DNA of 64,000 nucleotides from Opitutales bacterium (GTDB lineage Bacteria > Verrucomicrobiota > Verrucomicrobiia > Opitutales > UBA953). The first letter of the stretch is position 1. Each line of letters opens with the position of its first letter. Below, one piece after another: positions 10,064 through 18,712 of this stretch. Made by a program: the position numbers and the translations under genes. Location: assembly GCA_017531845.1 (NCBI GenBank), contig JAFXKI010000004.1:93504-157503 (forward strand), given 5' to 3'. Below the pieces are notes generated by a model that saw only the letters and a program-made list of their open reading frames with translations, did no database searches and was not told the origin of the DNA.

Positions 10064-11440
10064 ATGAGTGAAGTTCGCACACGTTTTGCACCGAGCCCGA
10101 CGGGCTTTTTTCACATCGGAAGCGCACGCACCGCGCTCTTTAACTGGCTTTACGCCCGCGCCACGGGCGGAACGTTCGTTTTGCGTATCGAAGACACCGA
10201 CAAGGAACGCAACACGCAGGAATTTCTCGACGTCATTCTCGAATCCATGCGCTGGCTCGGAATGGACTGGGACGAAGGTCCGCAAGTCGGCGGCGACTAC
10301 GGCCCGTATTTCCAATCGCAGCGTAGCGATTTTTACAAACAGAAAGTCCGGGAACTCATGGACAAAGGGCGCGCCTACGAAAAGGACGGCGCGATTTGGT
10401 TCCGTCTCGAAGGCGAACGCGAAACCGTTTATGACGATTTTCTGAAAAAAGAATACGAACGCGTTCACGCCGCGCCGGTTATTATCGACGACATTATTCG
10501 CGGGCGCGTCGAACGCGCCGAAGACCGCGACTTCGTCATCGTGCGCGGGAACGGCGAACCCGTTTTCCACCTCGTGAACGTCGTTGACGACATTGCGATG
10601 AAAATCACGCACGTCATTCGCGGCGAAGACCATCTTTCCAACACGAGTAAACACGTTGAGCTTTACAAGGCTTTCGGCGTGGAGCCGCCGAAATTCGCGC
10701 ACATTCCGCTGATTTTGAAAACGGAAGGCTCGGGCAAAATGTCCAAACGCGACCGCGGCGCGCTCATCGAAGAATATCAGTCGCGCCACTTCCTGCCCGC
10801 CGCCGTGCGCAACTTCCTTTGCATGCTCGGCTGGACACCGAAGGACGGGCGGGAAATTCTCCCGATTGAGGACATTATCGCGCAATTTGACCTTGCCGAC
10901 GTGCATCAGGCGAACGCACGTTTTGACGAACGCAAAATGGCGTTTTTCAATCAGGAATATCTGCGCGCGCTCCCGGACGAATCTTTCGCGTGGCTCGCCG
11001 CTCCCGTGCTCGGCGAAGCAAAAGTTATCGACGACAAAACGGACGAAGATTATCTGCAAAAAGTCCTCGCGCTGTGCAAACCGAAGATGAACGCGCTCGA
11101 CACGCTCCCGAACTTCGTCGGCTACTTTTTCACGGAAGATTTCCCGATTGACGAAAAGGCACTCGCCAAACAAAGCAAACGCGGCGATCCCGCGGCGCGT
11201 TGCCGCGAACTCGTTCCCGCGCTCGAAGCAGCGGCGGACGTCGCTCCCGCGACGATTGACGCGCTTTTTGAAAAGCTCGGCGCGGAAAACGGCGTAAAGC
11301 CGACGGATTACTTTGCGCCGATGCGCCTCGCCGTTTCCGGGCAGGCGGGCGGTCCCGGCTTGCACGAATTGCTTGAGCTTCTCGGCAAGGAACGCGTGCT
11401 TTCCCGCGTCAAAAAATTCGTCGAAAAATTCGCAAAATAA
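10064..11440 (+). CDS. gltX: Glutamyl-tRNA synthetase
   Basis: A class I aminoacyl-tRNA synthetase that charges tRNA-Glu in the cytoplasm. The 458-residue product starts [19 protein letters not shown], with the HIGH-type signature HIGS at 17-20, and has KMSKR at 225-229. [11 protein letters not shown] and [12 protein letters not shown] are typical of GluRS. The ATG at 10064 fits family N-termini; the open frame extends upstream only through repeat-like DNA. Whether it is discriminating or also charges tRNA-Gln cannot be read from the sequence alone; no glnS or gatCAB is in the window. A polyprenyl synthase follows after 36 bp, probably co-transcribed. Confidence 0.96.
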   Translation: MSEVRTRFAPSPTGFFHIGSARTALFNWLYARATGGTFVLRIEDTDKERNTQEFLDVILESMRWLGMDWDEGPQVGGDYGPYFQSQRSDFYKQKVRELMDKGRAYEKDGAIWFRLEGERETVYDDFLKKEYERVHAAPVIIDDIIRGRVERAEDRDFVIVRGNGEPVFHLVNVVDDIAMKITHVIRGEDHLSNTSKHVELYKAFGVEPPKFAHIPLILKTEGSGKMSKRDRGALIEEYQSRHFLPAAVRNFLCMLGWTPKDGREILPIEDIIAQFDLADVHQANARFDERKMAFFNQEYLRALPDESFAWLAAPVLGEAKVIDDKTDEDYLQKVLALCKPKMNALDTLPNFVGYFFTEDFPIDEKALAKQSKRGDPAARCRELVPALEAAADVAPATIDALFEKLGAENGVKPTDYFAPMRLAVSGQAGGPGLHELLELLGKERVLSRVKKFVEKFAK

Positions 11441-11476
11441 TTTTCTCCTAACGAAAATACGTTCCCGCTTTCAGTC

Positions 11477-12490
11477 ATGGAAAAAAACTCTTCAAAGCCG
11501 CTCACGGAAACGCTGAACGCCAGCGGCATTTTTGCTCCGCTGAAAAATCATTTGGCGGCGCTCGATGCGTTTTTGGAAGAACAGGTGCTGGAATTTGCGC
11601 CCGCTGCACGGGAAAGCCTGCGCTACACGTTTACGCATCGCGGAAAACGCCTGCGCCCGGCTCTTGTGTTTTTTTCCGGCTGGGAAAATGAGGAAACGGT
11701 AGCTCCGGAACTCGTTCGCGCCGCCGCTACGGTGGAGCTGATCCACCTCGCGACTCTCGTTCACGACGATATTTTGGACGACGCAAAAATCCGCCATTCC
11801 TCGCCGACGCTTTTCGCTAAATACGGCTCGCACACCGCCGTTTTGCTCGGCGACGCGATTTTCGCGCATGCGCTCAAGCTGATGTCCGATTTTGACGCCG
11901 TGGAGCTTTGCCGCGCGCTCGCAAACGCGACGCGCGAAATCTGCACCGGCGAAATTTGGCAAACCGCCGAACGCGGGAACGCGTCTGTCTCGCTCGACGA
12001 TTATTTTGCGATGATTCAGATGAAAACCGGTGAACTCTTTGAAGTTAGCGCTCTGCTTGGCGCAACGCTCGCCGGCGGCGGACTCGAAAAAGGAAAGGCA
12101 TTTGCAAAATTCGGTCGGCACCTCGGACGTGCGTATCAGATTTTTGATGACATTGTCGACTATCTCGGCGACGAAACAACTATCGGAAAAACGCTCGGAA
12201 CGGATCTTGCCAGCGGGAAATTTACGCTTCCGGAAATCCTTTTTCTGCAAAAACTGGACGCGACGGCGCGGGAACGCTTCCTCGCAGAGGTTACCGCGGG
12301 AACGTTCGGCATCAAAGAAGTGGTTGCGCAAATGCGCGATGCCGGAGTTTTTGATGAAAGCCGTGCTTATTTCCTGAAGGAAACGCAGATCGCGGCAGGC
12401 GCGCTCGCACCTTATGCCGACGATGCGGGCGCGAAGCATTTGCTCGCGATGTCGGACTTTGTCGCGTCTCAGGTTCGCAAAATTTCTTAA
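11477..12490 (+). CDS. Trans-polyprenyl diphosphate synthase (IspA/IspB family)
   Basis: A 337-residue all-helical prenyltransferase that condenses isopentenyl diphosphate onto an allylic diphosphate. The first aspartate-rich motif HDDILDD (96-102) and the second QIFDDIVDY (221-229) are intact, as are the GKRLRP substrate-binding motif (56-61) and KTGELF. Length and motifs fit long-chain synthases that make the quinone side chain (octaprenyl, heptaprenyl or similar). Product chain length cannot be decided by eye. It lies between gltX and ddl; the ddl start follows 42 bp later. ispH, from the same isoprenoid pathway, is also in this window at 56035. Confidence 0.93.
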   Translation: MEKNSSKPLTETLNASGIFAPLKNHLAALDAFLEEQVLEFAPAARESLRYTFTHRGKRLRPALVFFSGWENEETVAPELVRAAATVELIHLATLVHDDILDDAKIRHSSPTLFAKYGSHTAVLLGDAIFAHALKLMSDFDAVELCRALANATREICTGEIWQTAERGNASVSLDDYFAMIQMKTGELFEVSALLGATLAGGGLEKGKAFAKFGRHLGRAYQIFDDIVDYLGDETTIGKTLGTDLASGKFTLPEILFLQKLDATARERFLAEVTAGTFGIKEVVAQMRDAGVFDESRAYFLKETQIAAGALAPYADDAGAKHLLAMSDFVASQVRKIS

Positions 12491-12532
12491 ATTGTGGCGT
12501 TTTTGTTTTTTTTGAAAAAACGGGAGGTTTTT

Positions 12533-13462
12533 ATGTCTGAAGAAAATTTCACGATTGTCGTTTTGTGCGGTGCGGTTTCTCCGGAGCGGGACGTTTCGAT
12601 TCGTTCCGGTATTGCCTGTGCGGAAGCCTTGAAGAAAACGTTCCCGCGTGTCGAACTGAGGGTTTTGGACGGGAACGCATTGCCGGACGATCTTGATCCG
12701 GCGCAACATATTGTTTTCCCGGTGATCCACGGAGACTACGGCGAAGACGGAAAAATTCAGCGCGAACTTGAATCCCGCGGTTTCGCGTACGCCGGTTGCG
12801 AAGAAGCGTGTTGCACGGTTTGTATCGATAAAGCCTTTACAAAAGAGAAATTGCGAGCGGCGGGCGTTCCCGTTACGCAGGAAGTTGTTTTTTGCGCAAA
12901 AAGCCGCCCGCAGGCGAAAAGCCTCGTGCGTCGGCTCGGGCGGGAAATCGTTCTTAAGCCGGCTGATAAAGGATCGAGTGTCGGACTGTATTTGCTCTCG
13001 GGAACGCGTGCGGTGAAGCGTGCGCTTTCAAAAATTCGCGAGGGGAAGTGGATTGCCGAGCCGCGTCTTTTCGGGCGCGAGCTGACGGTCGGACTCATCG
13101 GCGGTGTTGCCGGCGGGATCGTCGAAATCCGCCCGAAGAGCGGTGCGTATGATTTTCAAAGTAAATATACTGCGGGCGCGACGGAATATCTTGCTCCGGC
13201 TCCGCTTCCGGAGGTGCTTGCCGCGTCCGTGCGCTCTGCGGCGGAAACCGTTTTTAAGGTTTGCGGATGCCGCGATTATTCGCGGGCGGATGTCATTTTA
13301 TTACCGAACGGGCGATACTTTTTCCTCGAAGTCAATACGATGCCTGGGCTTACGGCGACGAGCCTTTTGCCGAAAAGCGTTTCCTGTATCGGATATGATT
13401 TTCCGAATCTTGTGCGAAAAATGATAGAACCGGCAATTGCCCGATTTTCTTCCCGCAATTAA
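12533..13462 (+). CDS. ddl: D-alanine--D-alanine ligase
   Basis: An ATP-grasp enzyme joining two D-alanines for peptidoglycan precursors. Motifs seen are the N-terminal CGAVSPERDVSIRSG, VIHGDYGEDGKIQ, the ATP-grasp core VLKPADKGSSVGLY and the C-terminal metal-binding FLEVNTMPGLT. The 309-residue length is normal. The start at 12533 has an excellent ribosome-binding site (GGGAGG, 6 nt upstream); an in-frame alternative at 12494 lacks one. In many bacteria, including other Verrucomicrobiota, ddl lies next to ftsQAZ. Here ftsQAZ is about 46 kb away. Confidence 0.96.
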   Translation: MSEENFTIVVLCGAVSPERDVSIRSGIACAEALKKTFPRVELRVLDGNALPDDLDPAQHIVFPVIHGDYGEDGKIQRELESRGFAYAGCEEACCTVCIDKAFTKEKLRAAGVPVTQEVVFCAKSRPQAKSLVRRLGREIVLKPADKGSSVGLYLLSGTRAVKRALSKIREGKWIAEPRLFGRELTVGLIGGVAGGIVEIRPKSGAYDFQSKYTAGATEYLAPAPLPEVLAASVRSAAETVFKVCGCRDYSRADVILLPNGRYFFLEVNTMPGLTATSLLPKSVSCIGYDFPNLVRKMIEPAIARFSSRN

Positions 13463-13473
13463 TTTTTTTGCAG

Positions 13474-15546
13474 ATGAAAAACTTGGTTCTCGGTTTCGGT
13501 TGGGTGTGGCTTTCGGCGGGAACGGCACTTTCCGCACAAACGCTTTTTGAAAAATACGAGCGTTTTCTGACGCCGCCGAAAACCTACGTTTGCCAACGCG
13601 CCGGCGAGGCCGTAAAAATCGACGGAAAGCTTGACGAAGCCGCTTGGAAAAACGTTCCCGCGACGGCGGCGTTTGTCGATATCAGCGGCGAGGATTTTCT
13701 TAAACCGAAGTTTCGCACGACGGCGAAAATGCTCTGGGACGACGATTTTCTTTACGTCGCCGCCGAGATGGAGGAGCCGAATCTTCAGGCGAGCCTGACT
13801 GAACACGATTCCATCATTTATCGCGACAACGATTTTGAGGTTTTTCTCGATCCGGACGGCGACGGGAAAAATTATTTCGAAATCGAAGTCAACGCCTTCA
13901 ATACGGTGTTCGACCTGATGCTTGATAAGCCGTATCGCTCGGGCGGAAATTTTTTCACGCAGTGGAATTGCCCGGGGCTCAAAACCGCCGTTCGTTGCGC
14001 GGGAACGCTCAACGACGCGACGGATAAAGATTCCGGATGGACGGTTGAAATGGCGATTCCGCGCAAGGCGCTGACGCAGAATTTTGACAATCCGCTTCAG
14101 GCGGGAAAATGCTGGCGCGTGAATTTCTCCCGTGTGCAATGGCTGAAAAAAGGCGGTCCGGAAGAAAACTGGGTTTGGTCGCCGACGGGAAAAATCGACA
14201 TGCACATGCCGGACCGCTGGGGCTACGTGGTTTTCTCGGATAAAAACGCGGGAACGCCGCTTTCGGAAGCTGAAAATTTTTCGCTTCCGTATCCGGAAAG
14301 TATTTACAAATTGCTTTGGGCAATGTTCTACGCTCAGCAGGAAAATTTCGCGCGGGAACGCAATTATCTGCGCACGCCGGAGCAGTTTTTCCTGACGGAA
14401 AAAGAAACGGGAACGCTACCGAGCGGCACTACGCTTTCCGTTGAAGCAACACAAAATACGTTTCGCGTGATTGCAGACGTTCCCGCATTAAAAACGCGTT
14501 ATTTCGTAAACGAACAGGGCGAATTCCGCGCAGAGCCGCTCGCGCCGCGCGCCGTCAAAAATTGGGTTTGGCTTCGTATCGATAAAAAAACTACGGACGA
14601 CGCTTGGCGGGAACGCTTTGCGCTGATGCGCGAATGCGGAATTTCCGCCGCGCTTTTTGAAGGTTACGACGCGCGCGTTTACCGTCTTTGCAAAGAATCC
14701 GGCTTGGAGGCGCATTACTGGCGCTGGACGCTCAATCGCGCCGAGTTTCTCGAAACGCATCCTGAATGGTATGCCGTGAACCGCCTCGGCGAATCCTCAC
14801 ACGACAAACCTGCCTACGTCGATTACTATCGTTTCCTTTGTCCGAGCCGCCCGGAAATCGCAGCGGAACTTGCGAAAAGCTATCTTTCCGACGCGCATTT
14901 GCCGTATGTGGACGGCGTGCATCTCGATTACATTCGCCTGCCGGACGTGATTCTTCCCGTTAATTTGTGGAAAAATTACGGTATTGAGCAGACGCGGGAA
15001 CTGCCGCAATACGATTATTGCTACTGCGAATTTTGCCGCGAAGCGTTTAAGCAAAAAACGGGGCAGGATCCGCTCGAACTGCCGTTCCCGCAGGAAAGCC
15101 AATCGTGGCTGAATTTCCGCTACGATGCCGTCGGGAACGTCGCAAACACGATTGCGCGCCGCGTAAAGAGCGACGGAAAATTTATCTCCGCCGCCGTGTT
15201 CCCGGGACCGTCGATGGCGCGGCGCATGGTGCGCCAAAGCTGGGGCGATTGGACGCTCGACGCGTTTTTCCCGATGATTTACAACGGCTTTTACAATGAA
15301 GGCGCGGACTGGATCGGCGCTTCCGTGAAAGAAAGCGTTTCCGCCGTCAACGGACGTGCAAAAATTTACGCGGGATTATTTTTCCCGGACATTAAAGATG
15401 ATTTTGAGGCGTGCCTTGATGCGGCGTTTGGCAACGGAGCCGCCGGCGTTTCCTTCTTCGACGGTCCGGACGAAGCTCATCTCCGCCGCTTCAAAGCTTA
15501 TTTGGAAAAGCGCGGCTTTGATGCCGGCGTTCCCGGAAAAAACTGA
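13474..15546 (+). CDS. Secreted glycoside-hydrolase-like protein with N-terminal CBM9-like domain
   Basis: The 690-residue protein begins with a signal peptide (about residues 1-21). Residues about 40-260 resemble a family 9-like carbohydrate-binding domain: KIDGKLDEAAWKNVP, LWDDDFLYVAAEME, DNDFEVFLDPDGDG and WTVEMAIPRKAL are typical. The C-terminal half looks like a TIM-barrel glycoside hydrolase-like domain (GHL10/DUF187 type), with VDGVHLDYIRLPD, CEFCREAFKQKTG and DAFFPMIYNG. It probably acts on a polysaccharide outside the cytoplasm, but the substrate is unknown. It follows ddl by 11 bp and converges on the clc gene 9 bp downstream. The domain assignment is from pattern recognition; catalytic residues were not confirmed. 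Confidence 0.75.
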   Translation: MKNLVLGFGWVWLSAGTALSAQTLFEKYERFLTPPKTYVCQRAGEAVKIDGKLDEAAWKNVPATAAFVDISGEDFLKPKFRTTAKMLWDDDFLYVAAEMEEPNLQASLTEHDSIIYRDNDFEVFLDPDGDGKNYFEIEVNAFNTVFDLMLDKPYRSGGNFFTQWNCPGLKTAVRCAGTLNDATDKDSGWTVEMAIPRKALTQNFDNPLQAGKCWRVNFSRVQWLKKGGPEENWVWSPTGKIDMHMPDRWGYVVFSDKNAGTPLSEAENFSLPYPESIYKLLWAMFYAQQENFARERNYLRTPEQFFLTEKETGTLPSGTTLSVEATQNTFRVIADVPALKTRYFVNEQGEFRAEPLAPRAVKNWVWLRIDKKTTDDAWRERFALMRECGISAALFEGYDARVYRLCKESGLEAHYWRWTLNRAEFLETHPEWYAVNRLGESSHDKPAYVDYYRFLCPSRPEIAAELAKSYLSDAHLPYVDGVHLDYIRLPDVILPVNLWKNYGIEQTRELPQYDYCYCEFCREAFKQKTGQDPLELPFPQESQSWLNFRYDAVGNVANTIARRVKSDGKFISAAVFPGPSMARRMVRQSWGDWTLDAFFPMIYNGFYNEGADWIGASVKESVSAVNGRAKIYAGLFFPDIKDDFEACLDAAFGNGAAGVSFFDGPDEAHLRRFKAYLEKRGFDAGVPGKN

Positions 15547-15555
15547 TTTTTCGGG

Positions 15556-17328
15556 TTAGCGCACTTTTTCCCGGCGCATAATTTCGCCGAGAGCGAGGTA
15601 AAGGTCCGAGCGGTTGACAACGCCGAGTAATTTTCGCGTTTCTTCGTTTTCGACGAGTGCGAGCGAGTCTTCGTGTTTTCGCGCCGCGAAAATTTTCAGT
15701 GCGTCGGGCAGTTTCATTTCCGGCAGAAGCACGGGCAAATTGTTTCGGGAAACGTCGATGGCGATAATGGCTTCGGCAAGTTCTTTCGTTTGCGCGAACT
15801 GCAAAATATCCGAAGAAACAATGGCTCCGCGGTAGCTTTCATTTTCTCCGGTAATAAAAATCGTCTGCGACGGGTGGCGGATGAGAACTTTGGCGACGGT
15901 GCCGAATTTGTCGGTCGGGCGCACCGTCGGCGGATTTTTTCTCGCGATTTCAATCAGGCGCACCGCCGAGAGAGGCTTGGAAAAAATGCTGCGCGGACCG
16001 GACGCGAGCGCGCTGTGATACATGGATTCCGTGCGGCAAAGGCGAGCAATCCCGTGCGAAACGACAACGCCGATGAGAAGCGGAAACATCAGCGTTCCCG
16101 CGAGCGTAAATTCAACGACGAGCAGGAGCGAAGTCATCGGCGCGCTTGCCGCCGTCGTGAAAAACGCCGCCATGCCGACGAGCGAATAGGCGATGGCGTG
16201 GTCGCCGGGAACGCCGAGTTTCGTCATCAGAGCGGAAAAAAGAAATCCGATAAAGGTGCCGATTGTCAGGCTCGGCGTGAGTGCCCCGCCGACGGTGCCG
16301 ACGCCGAAAACAAAGGCAACGATCCCGACTTTGAGCGCGAGCAAAATTGCCGCCTGTTCCGGTGAAAATTGCTCGGCGACGATCCCGCGAATCATCGTGT
16401 AGCCGTTCCCGGTCAGCTCCGGATAAAAAATCGCTGCGATACCGACGAGCGCTCCCGCGATCGCCAAGCGCACCGGAAGCCACGCATGCTTGCCGTTCAG
16501 CAATTTCCGAGCTTTTTTCAAAAGCCAAAGCCAACCGTTTGCCGCAAGCGACGCGATAACGCCAAGCGCGATACAGCTGACGGCGACGATGAGCTGATTT
16601 GAACCGATAATCACATCTCCCGACACCTGATAAATCGGGTCGACCGCTCCGAGCAGGCTCAGCGTAAGATAGCCGGCACAGCTCGCCACGAGCAACGGAG
16701 CCAGCACGTCCAGCGTTAGCGCACCGAGAACGATTTCTCCGACGAAAAGCCCGCCGGAAAGCGGAGTGTGGAATGTCGCCGCCATCGCCGAAGCTGCCGC
16801 ACAGGCAACGACGAGACGCAAGCGCGGTGCCGGCAGGCTGAATTTTGAACCAAGCCAAGAGGCGGCGACTGCCGAGGTTTGGATGAGCGGACCTTCCCGC
16901 CCGATGGCTGCGCCCGAACCGATGGTAAAAACGGCGGAAAGGCTTCGCAGTAAGCTCGGTTTCGGCGGCACGTAGCCGTTGCCGAGAGCGATGGCTTCCA
17001 TGTATTCCGTTGCCCGCACGGGAACGAATTTGTGCATGAAAAGAAGCGTTGAGCCCGCCAAAAGCCCGCCGATTGCGGGGACGAGCACACAGTGCCACTT
17101 TTCGAGCGCGCGAAACGCGTCAACTTGCGTCAAGCCGTGCGTTAGTGTCAGCGTGTCCTGCACGCCGTGAACGCAAAGGCTGAACACCAAAGCCGTAATG
17201 GCTCCGATAAATCCTGCGCCGAGAGCCCAAAGGTAAATGAGCTGTGTGTCGCCGAGCCGAAGTTTTTCGCGCAAATCCAGCGCGAGCCGCATCCAGCGCG
17301 AGAAGGTTTTTTCGGTTTCGGAAGCCAT
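15556..17328 (-). CDS. ClC-family chloride channel/antiporter with CBS domains
   Basis: A 590-residue membrane protein with about ten hydrophobic helices over the first 430 residues and two CBS domains after about residue 450. The selectivity-filter segment GSGAAIGREGP holds the conserved gating glutamate, and GTVGGALTPSL corresponds to the second anion-binding loop. The first GSGxP loop is replaced by RATEYMEA, a variant I believe occurs in a proteobacterial EriC subfamily. It should move chloride or similar anions across the inner membrane, with the CBS pair sensing nucleotides or ionic strength. It follows ptsN by 37 bp, suggesting a two-gene operon. Confidence 0.9.
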   Translation of the reverse strand: MASETEKTFSRWMRLALDLREKLRLGDTQLIYLWALGAGFIGAITALVFSLCVHGVQDTLTLTHGLTQVDAFRALEKWHCVLVPAIGGLLAGSTLLFMHKFVPVRATEYMEAIALGNGYVPPKPSLLRSLSAVFTIGSGAAIGREGPLIQTSAVAASWLGSKFSLPAPRLRLVVACAAASAMAATFHTPLSGGLFVGEIVLGALTLDVLAPLLVASCAGYLTLSLLGAVDPIYQVSGDVIIGSNQLIVAVSCIALGVIASLAANGWLWLLKKARKLLNGKHAWLPVRLAIAGALVGIAAIFYPELTGNGYTMIRGIVAEQFSPEQAAILLALKVGIVAFVFGVGTVGGALTPSLTIGTFIGFLFSALMTKLGVPGDHAIAYSLVGMAAFFTTAASAPMTSLLLVVEFTLAGTLMFPLLIGVVVSHGIARLCRTESMYHSALASGPRSIFSKPLSAVRLIEIARKNPPTVRPTDKFGTVAKVLIRHPSQTIFITGENESYRGAIVSSDILQFAQTKELAEAIIAIDVSRNNLPVLLPEMKLPDALKIFAARKHEDSLALVENEETRKLLGVVNRSDLYLALGEIMRREKVR

Positions 17329-17365
17329 TTTTCGTTAGAGGTTCTAATTGTCGGGCTTTTATTTA

Positions 17366-17812
17366 TCAGGAAATGAGGGACTTGAGCTCGGAAAGAAGCG
17401 AGGCGGCATCGATGACGCGCCCGGCGGCGTCCAGCGTCTTTGTGTCTTTGTGCCAACGCAAAATTTTTTGCATGAGTAAAAGATAATCGCGGATCATCGA
17501 CGCGGGAACGCCGAGTAAAATTACGAGGTGGGCGCGATTGCCGTCTTCGTCCCAGGGAATGCCTGCATCGGAAATTCCGACGGCGATGCGGATTTCGTCG
17601 AGCGCGTCCGTGCGCCCGTGCGGGAGCGCGAGCCCGCGCCCGAGAAAAGTGGAAGATGTGCGTTCGCGTTCAAGAGCCGCCGCCTTCATGGCTTCAAGGG
17701 CTTCTTCGGCGGCGACCTTTTGATGCTCAAATGCATTGAAGAGGGAAAGAAGCATTTCGTCGCGGGACGCGTTCCCGCTGAGAATAACAGGTTGTTCGAG
17801 GACGTTCGGCAT
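17366..17812 (-). CDS. ptsN: PTS EIIA-type nitrogen-regulatory protein (PtsN-like)
   Basis: A 148-residue single-domain PTS EIIA type 2 protein. The phospho-accepting histidine is H65 in GRGLALPHGRTDAL, and the C-terminal pattern HLVILLGVPASMIRDYLLLMQKI is typical. EIIA-Ntr proteins relay the phosphorylation state to nitrogen and potassium homeostasis targets rather than importing sugar. No sugar permease is nearby. It is followed by clc on the same strand, so anion transport could be a target or simply a co-transcribed partner (inference). Upstream, 17813-18009 holds divergent leaders towards slyD and no gene. Confidence 0.87.
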   Translation of the reverse strand: MPNVLEQPVILSGNASRDEMLLSLFNAFEHQKVAAEEALEAMKAAALERERTSSTFLGRGLALPHGRTDALDEIRIAVGISDAGIPWDEDGNRAHLVILLGVPASMIRDYLLLMQKILRWHKDTKTLDAAGRVIDAASLLSELKSLIS

Positions 17813-18009
17813 AGTCGTGGAAAACGGCTCGGAGACTAACAGTCGTGCCGCGTTCCCGCAAATTGAAAAAAAACTTTGTAGGGTTCACGTGTCGCAGAGT
17901 CGCAACGTTTTTACCTAAAAATAGTTCATATATTTAGCGGATTCTTCCTTTTTTAACGGGAACGCTTTTCCCTTTAAGCTCGAGTGTTTTCTCGGTATTC
18001 TTTTCCGCG

Positions 18010-18531
18010 ATGAAAATTACAAAAAATACAGTCGTTAAATTTGAATACACGTTAAAAGACAAAGACGGAAACGTTATTGATTCCTCCGCGGGGCGCGAAG
18101 CTCTTCAGTATCTCCAAGGAGCCGGAAATATTATTCCCGGCTTGGAAAAAGAAATGGAAGGGCTTGGTGTCGGCGATAAAAAGCATGTGGAAGTAGCTCC
18201 GGAGGAAGGTTACGGTGTTTCCGATCCGAATTTGGTTATCGAAGTCCCGCGCAGCAGTATTGAGTTCCCGGGAACGATAGAGCTCGGAATGCGCTTTCAC
18301 GCGCAGGACGCGAACGGCAATGTTCACGCGTTTTCCGTTGTCGGTGTTACCGACGAAAAGATCAAGCTCGACGGGAATCACCCGCTTGCGGACAAGACGC
18401 TGTTTTTCGATGTCGAAGTCAAATCGGTGCGCGAAGCCACGGAGGCGGAAATCGCGATGAAGCACCCGGAAACTTCCGGATGCTCCTGCGGCGGAGATTG
18501 TGATTGCGGCGGCGGTTGCGATTGCCATTAA
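18010..18531 (+). CDS. slyD: FKBP-type peptidyl-prolyl isomerase, SlyD-like
   Basis: A 173-residue cytoplasmic prolyl isomerase and chaperone. The FKBP half shows TVVKFEYTLKDKDGNVIDSS and GAGNIIPGLEKEMEGLGVGDK, and the inserted-in-flap domain carries VSDPNLVIEVPRS and GNHPLADKTLFFDVEV. The C-terminus is a metal-binding Cys/His/Asp tail (GCSCGGDCDCGGGCDCH), as in E. coli SlyD, where the tail binds nickel. No upstream SD is obvious. It seems to stand alone between ptsN (divergent) and the long greA. Confidence 0.93.
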   Translation: MKITKNTVVKFEYTLKDKDGNVIDSSAGREALQYLQGAGNIIPGLEKEMEGLGVGDKKHVEVAPEEGYGVSDPNLVIEVPRSSIEFPGTIELGMRFHAQDANGNVHAFSVVGVTDEKIKLDGNHPLADKTLFFDVEVKSVREATEAEIAMKHPETSGCSCGGDCDCGGGCDCH

Positions 18532-18554
18532 TTGCGAGGAAAAGAATTCAGAGA

Positions 18555-18609
18555 GCCGGGGAGACCGATGCCCGATCGACCGTCGCTCGGGTTTTGCCCT
18601 TTCCCCGGC
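18555..18609 (+). other. Candidate structured RNA element between slyD and greA
   Basis: An 8-bp perfect outer stem, GCCGGGGA (18555-18562) with TCCCCGGC (18602-18609), encloses a hairpin CCCGA (18571-18575) / TCGGG (18587-18591), which continues inward with CGA/TCG. There is no following T-run, so it is not an ordinary terminator. I do not recognise an Rfam family; the SRP RNA core is absent. It could be a leader element of greA or a small RNA. Either strand could be the functional one. Confidence 0.4.
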
Positions 18610-18712
18610 ACCTGAACTTTTCGTAAAACTGATGATTACTTCGTTCCCGGCTGTGTGTGCTTAGATTTTCTTGCTTTTTGTCTCATTTTTATGTTTGAAT
18701 TGTCGGAATCTT

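Noticed and set aside
18541..18615. The hairpin region between slyD and greA as SRP (4.5S) RNA
   Set aside because: The conserved GGTCCGGAAGGAAGCA core and tetraloop are absent.
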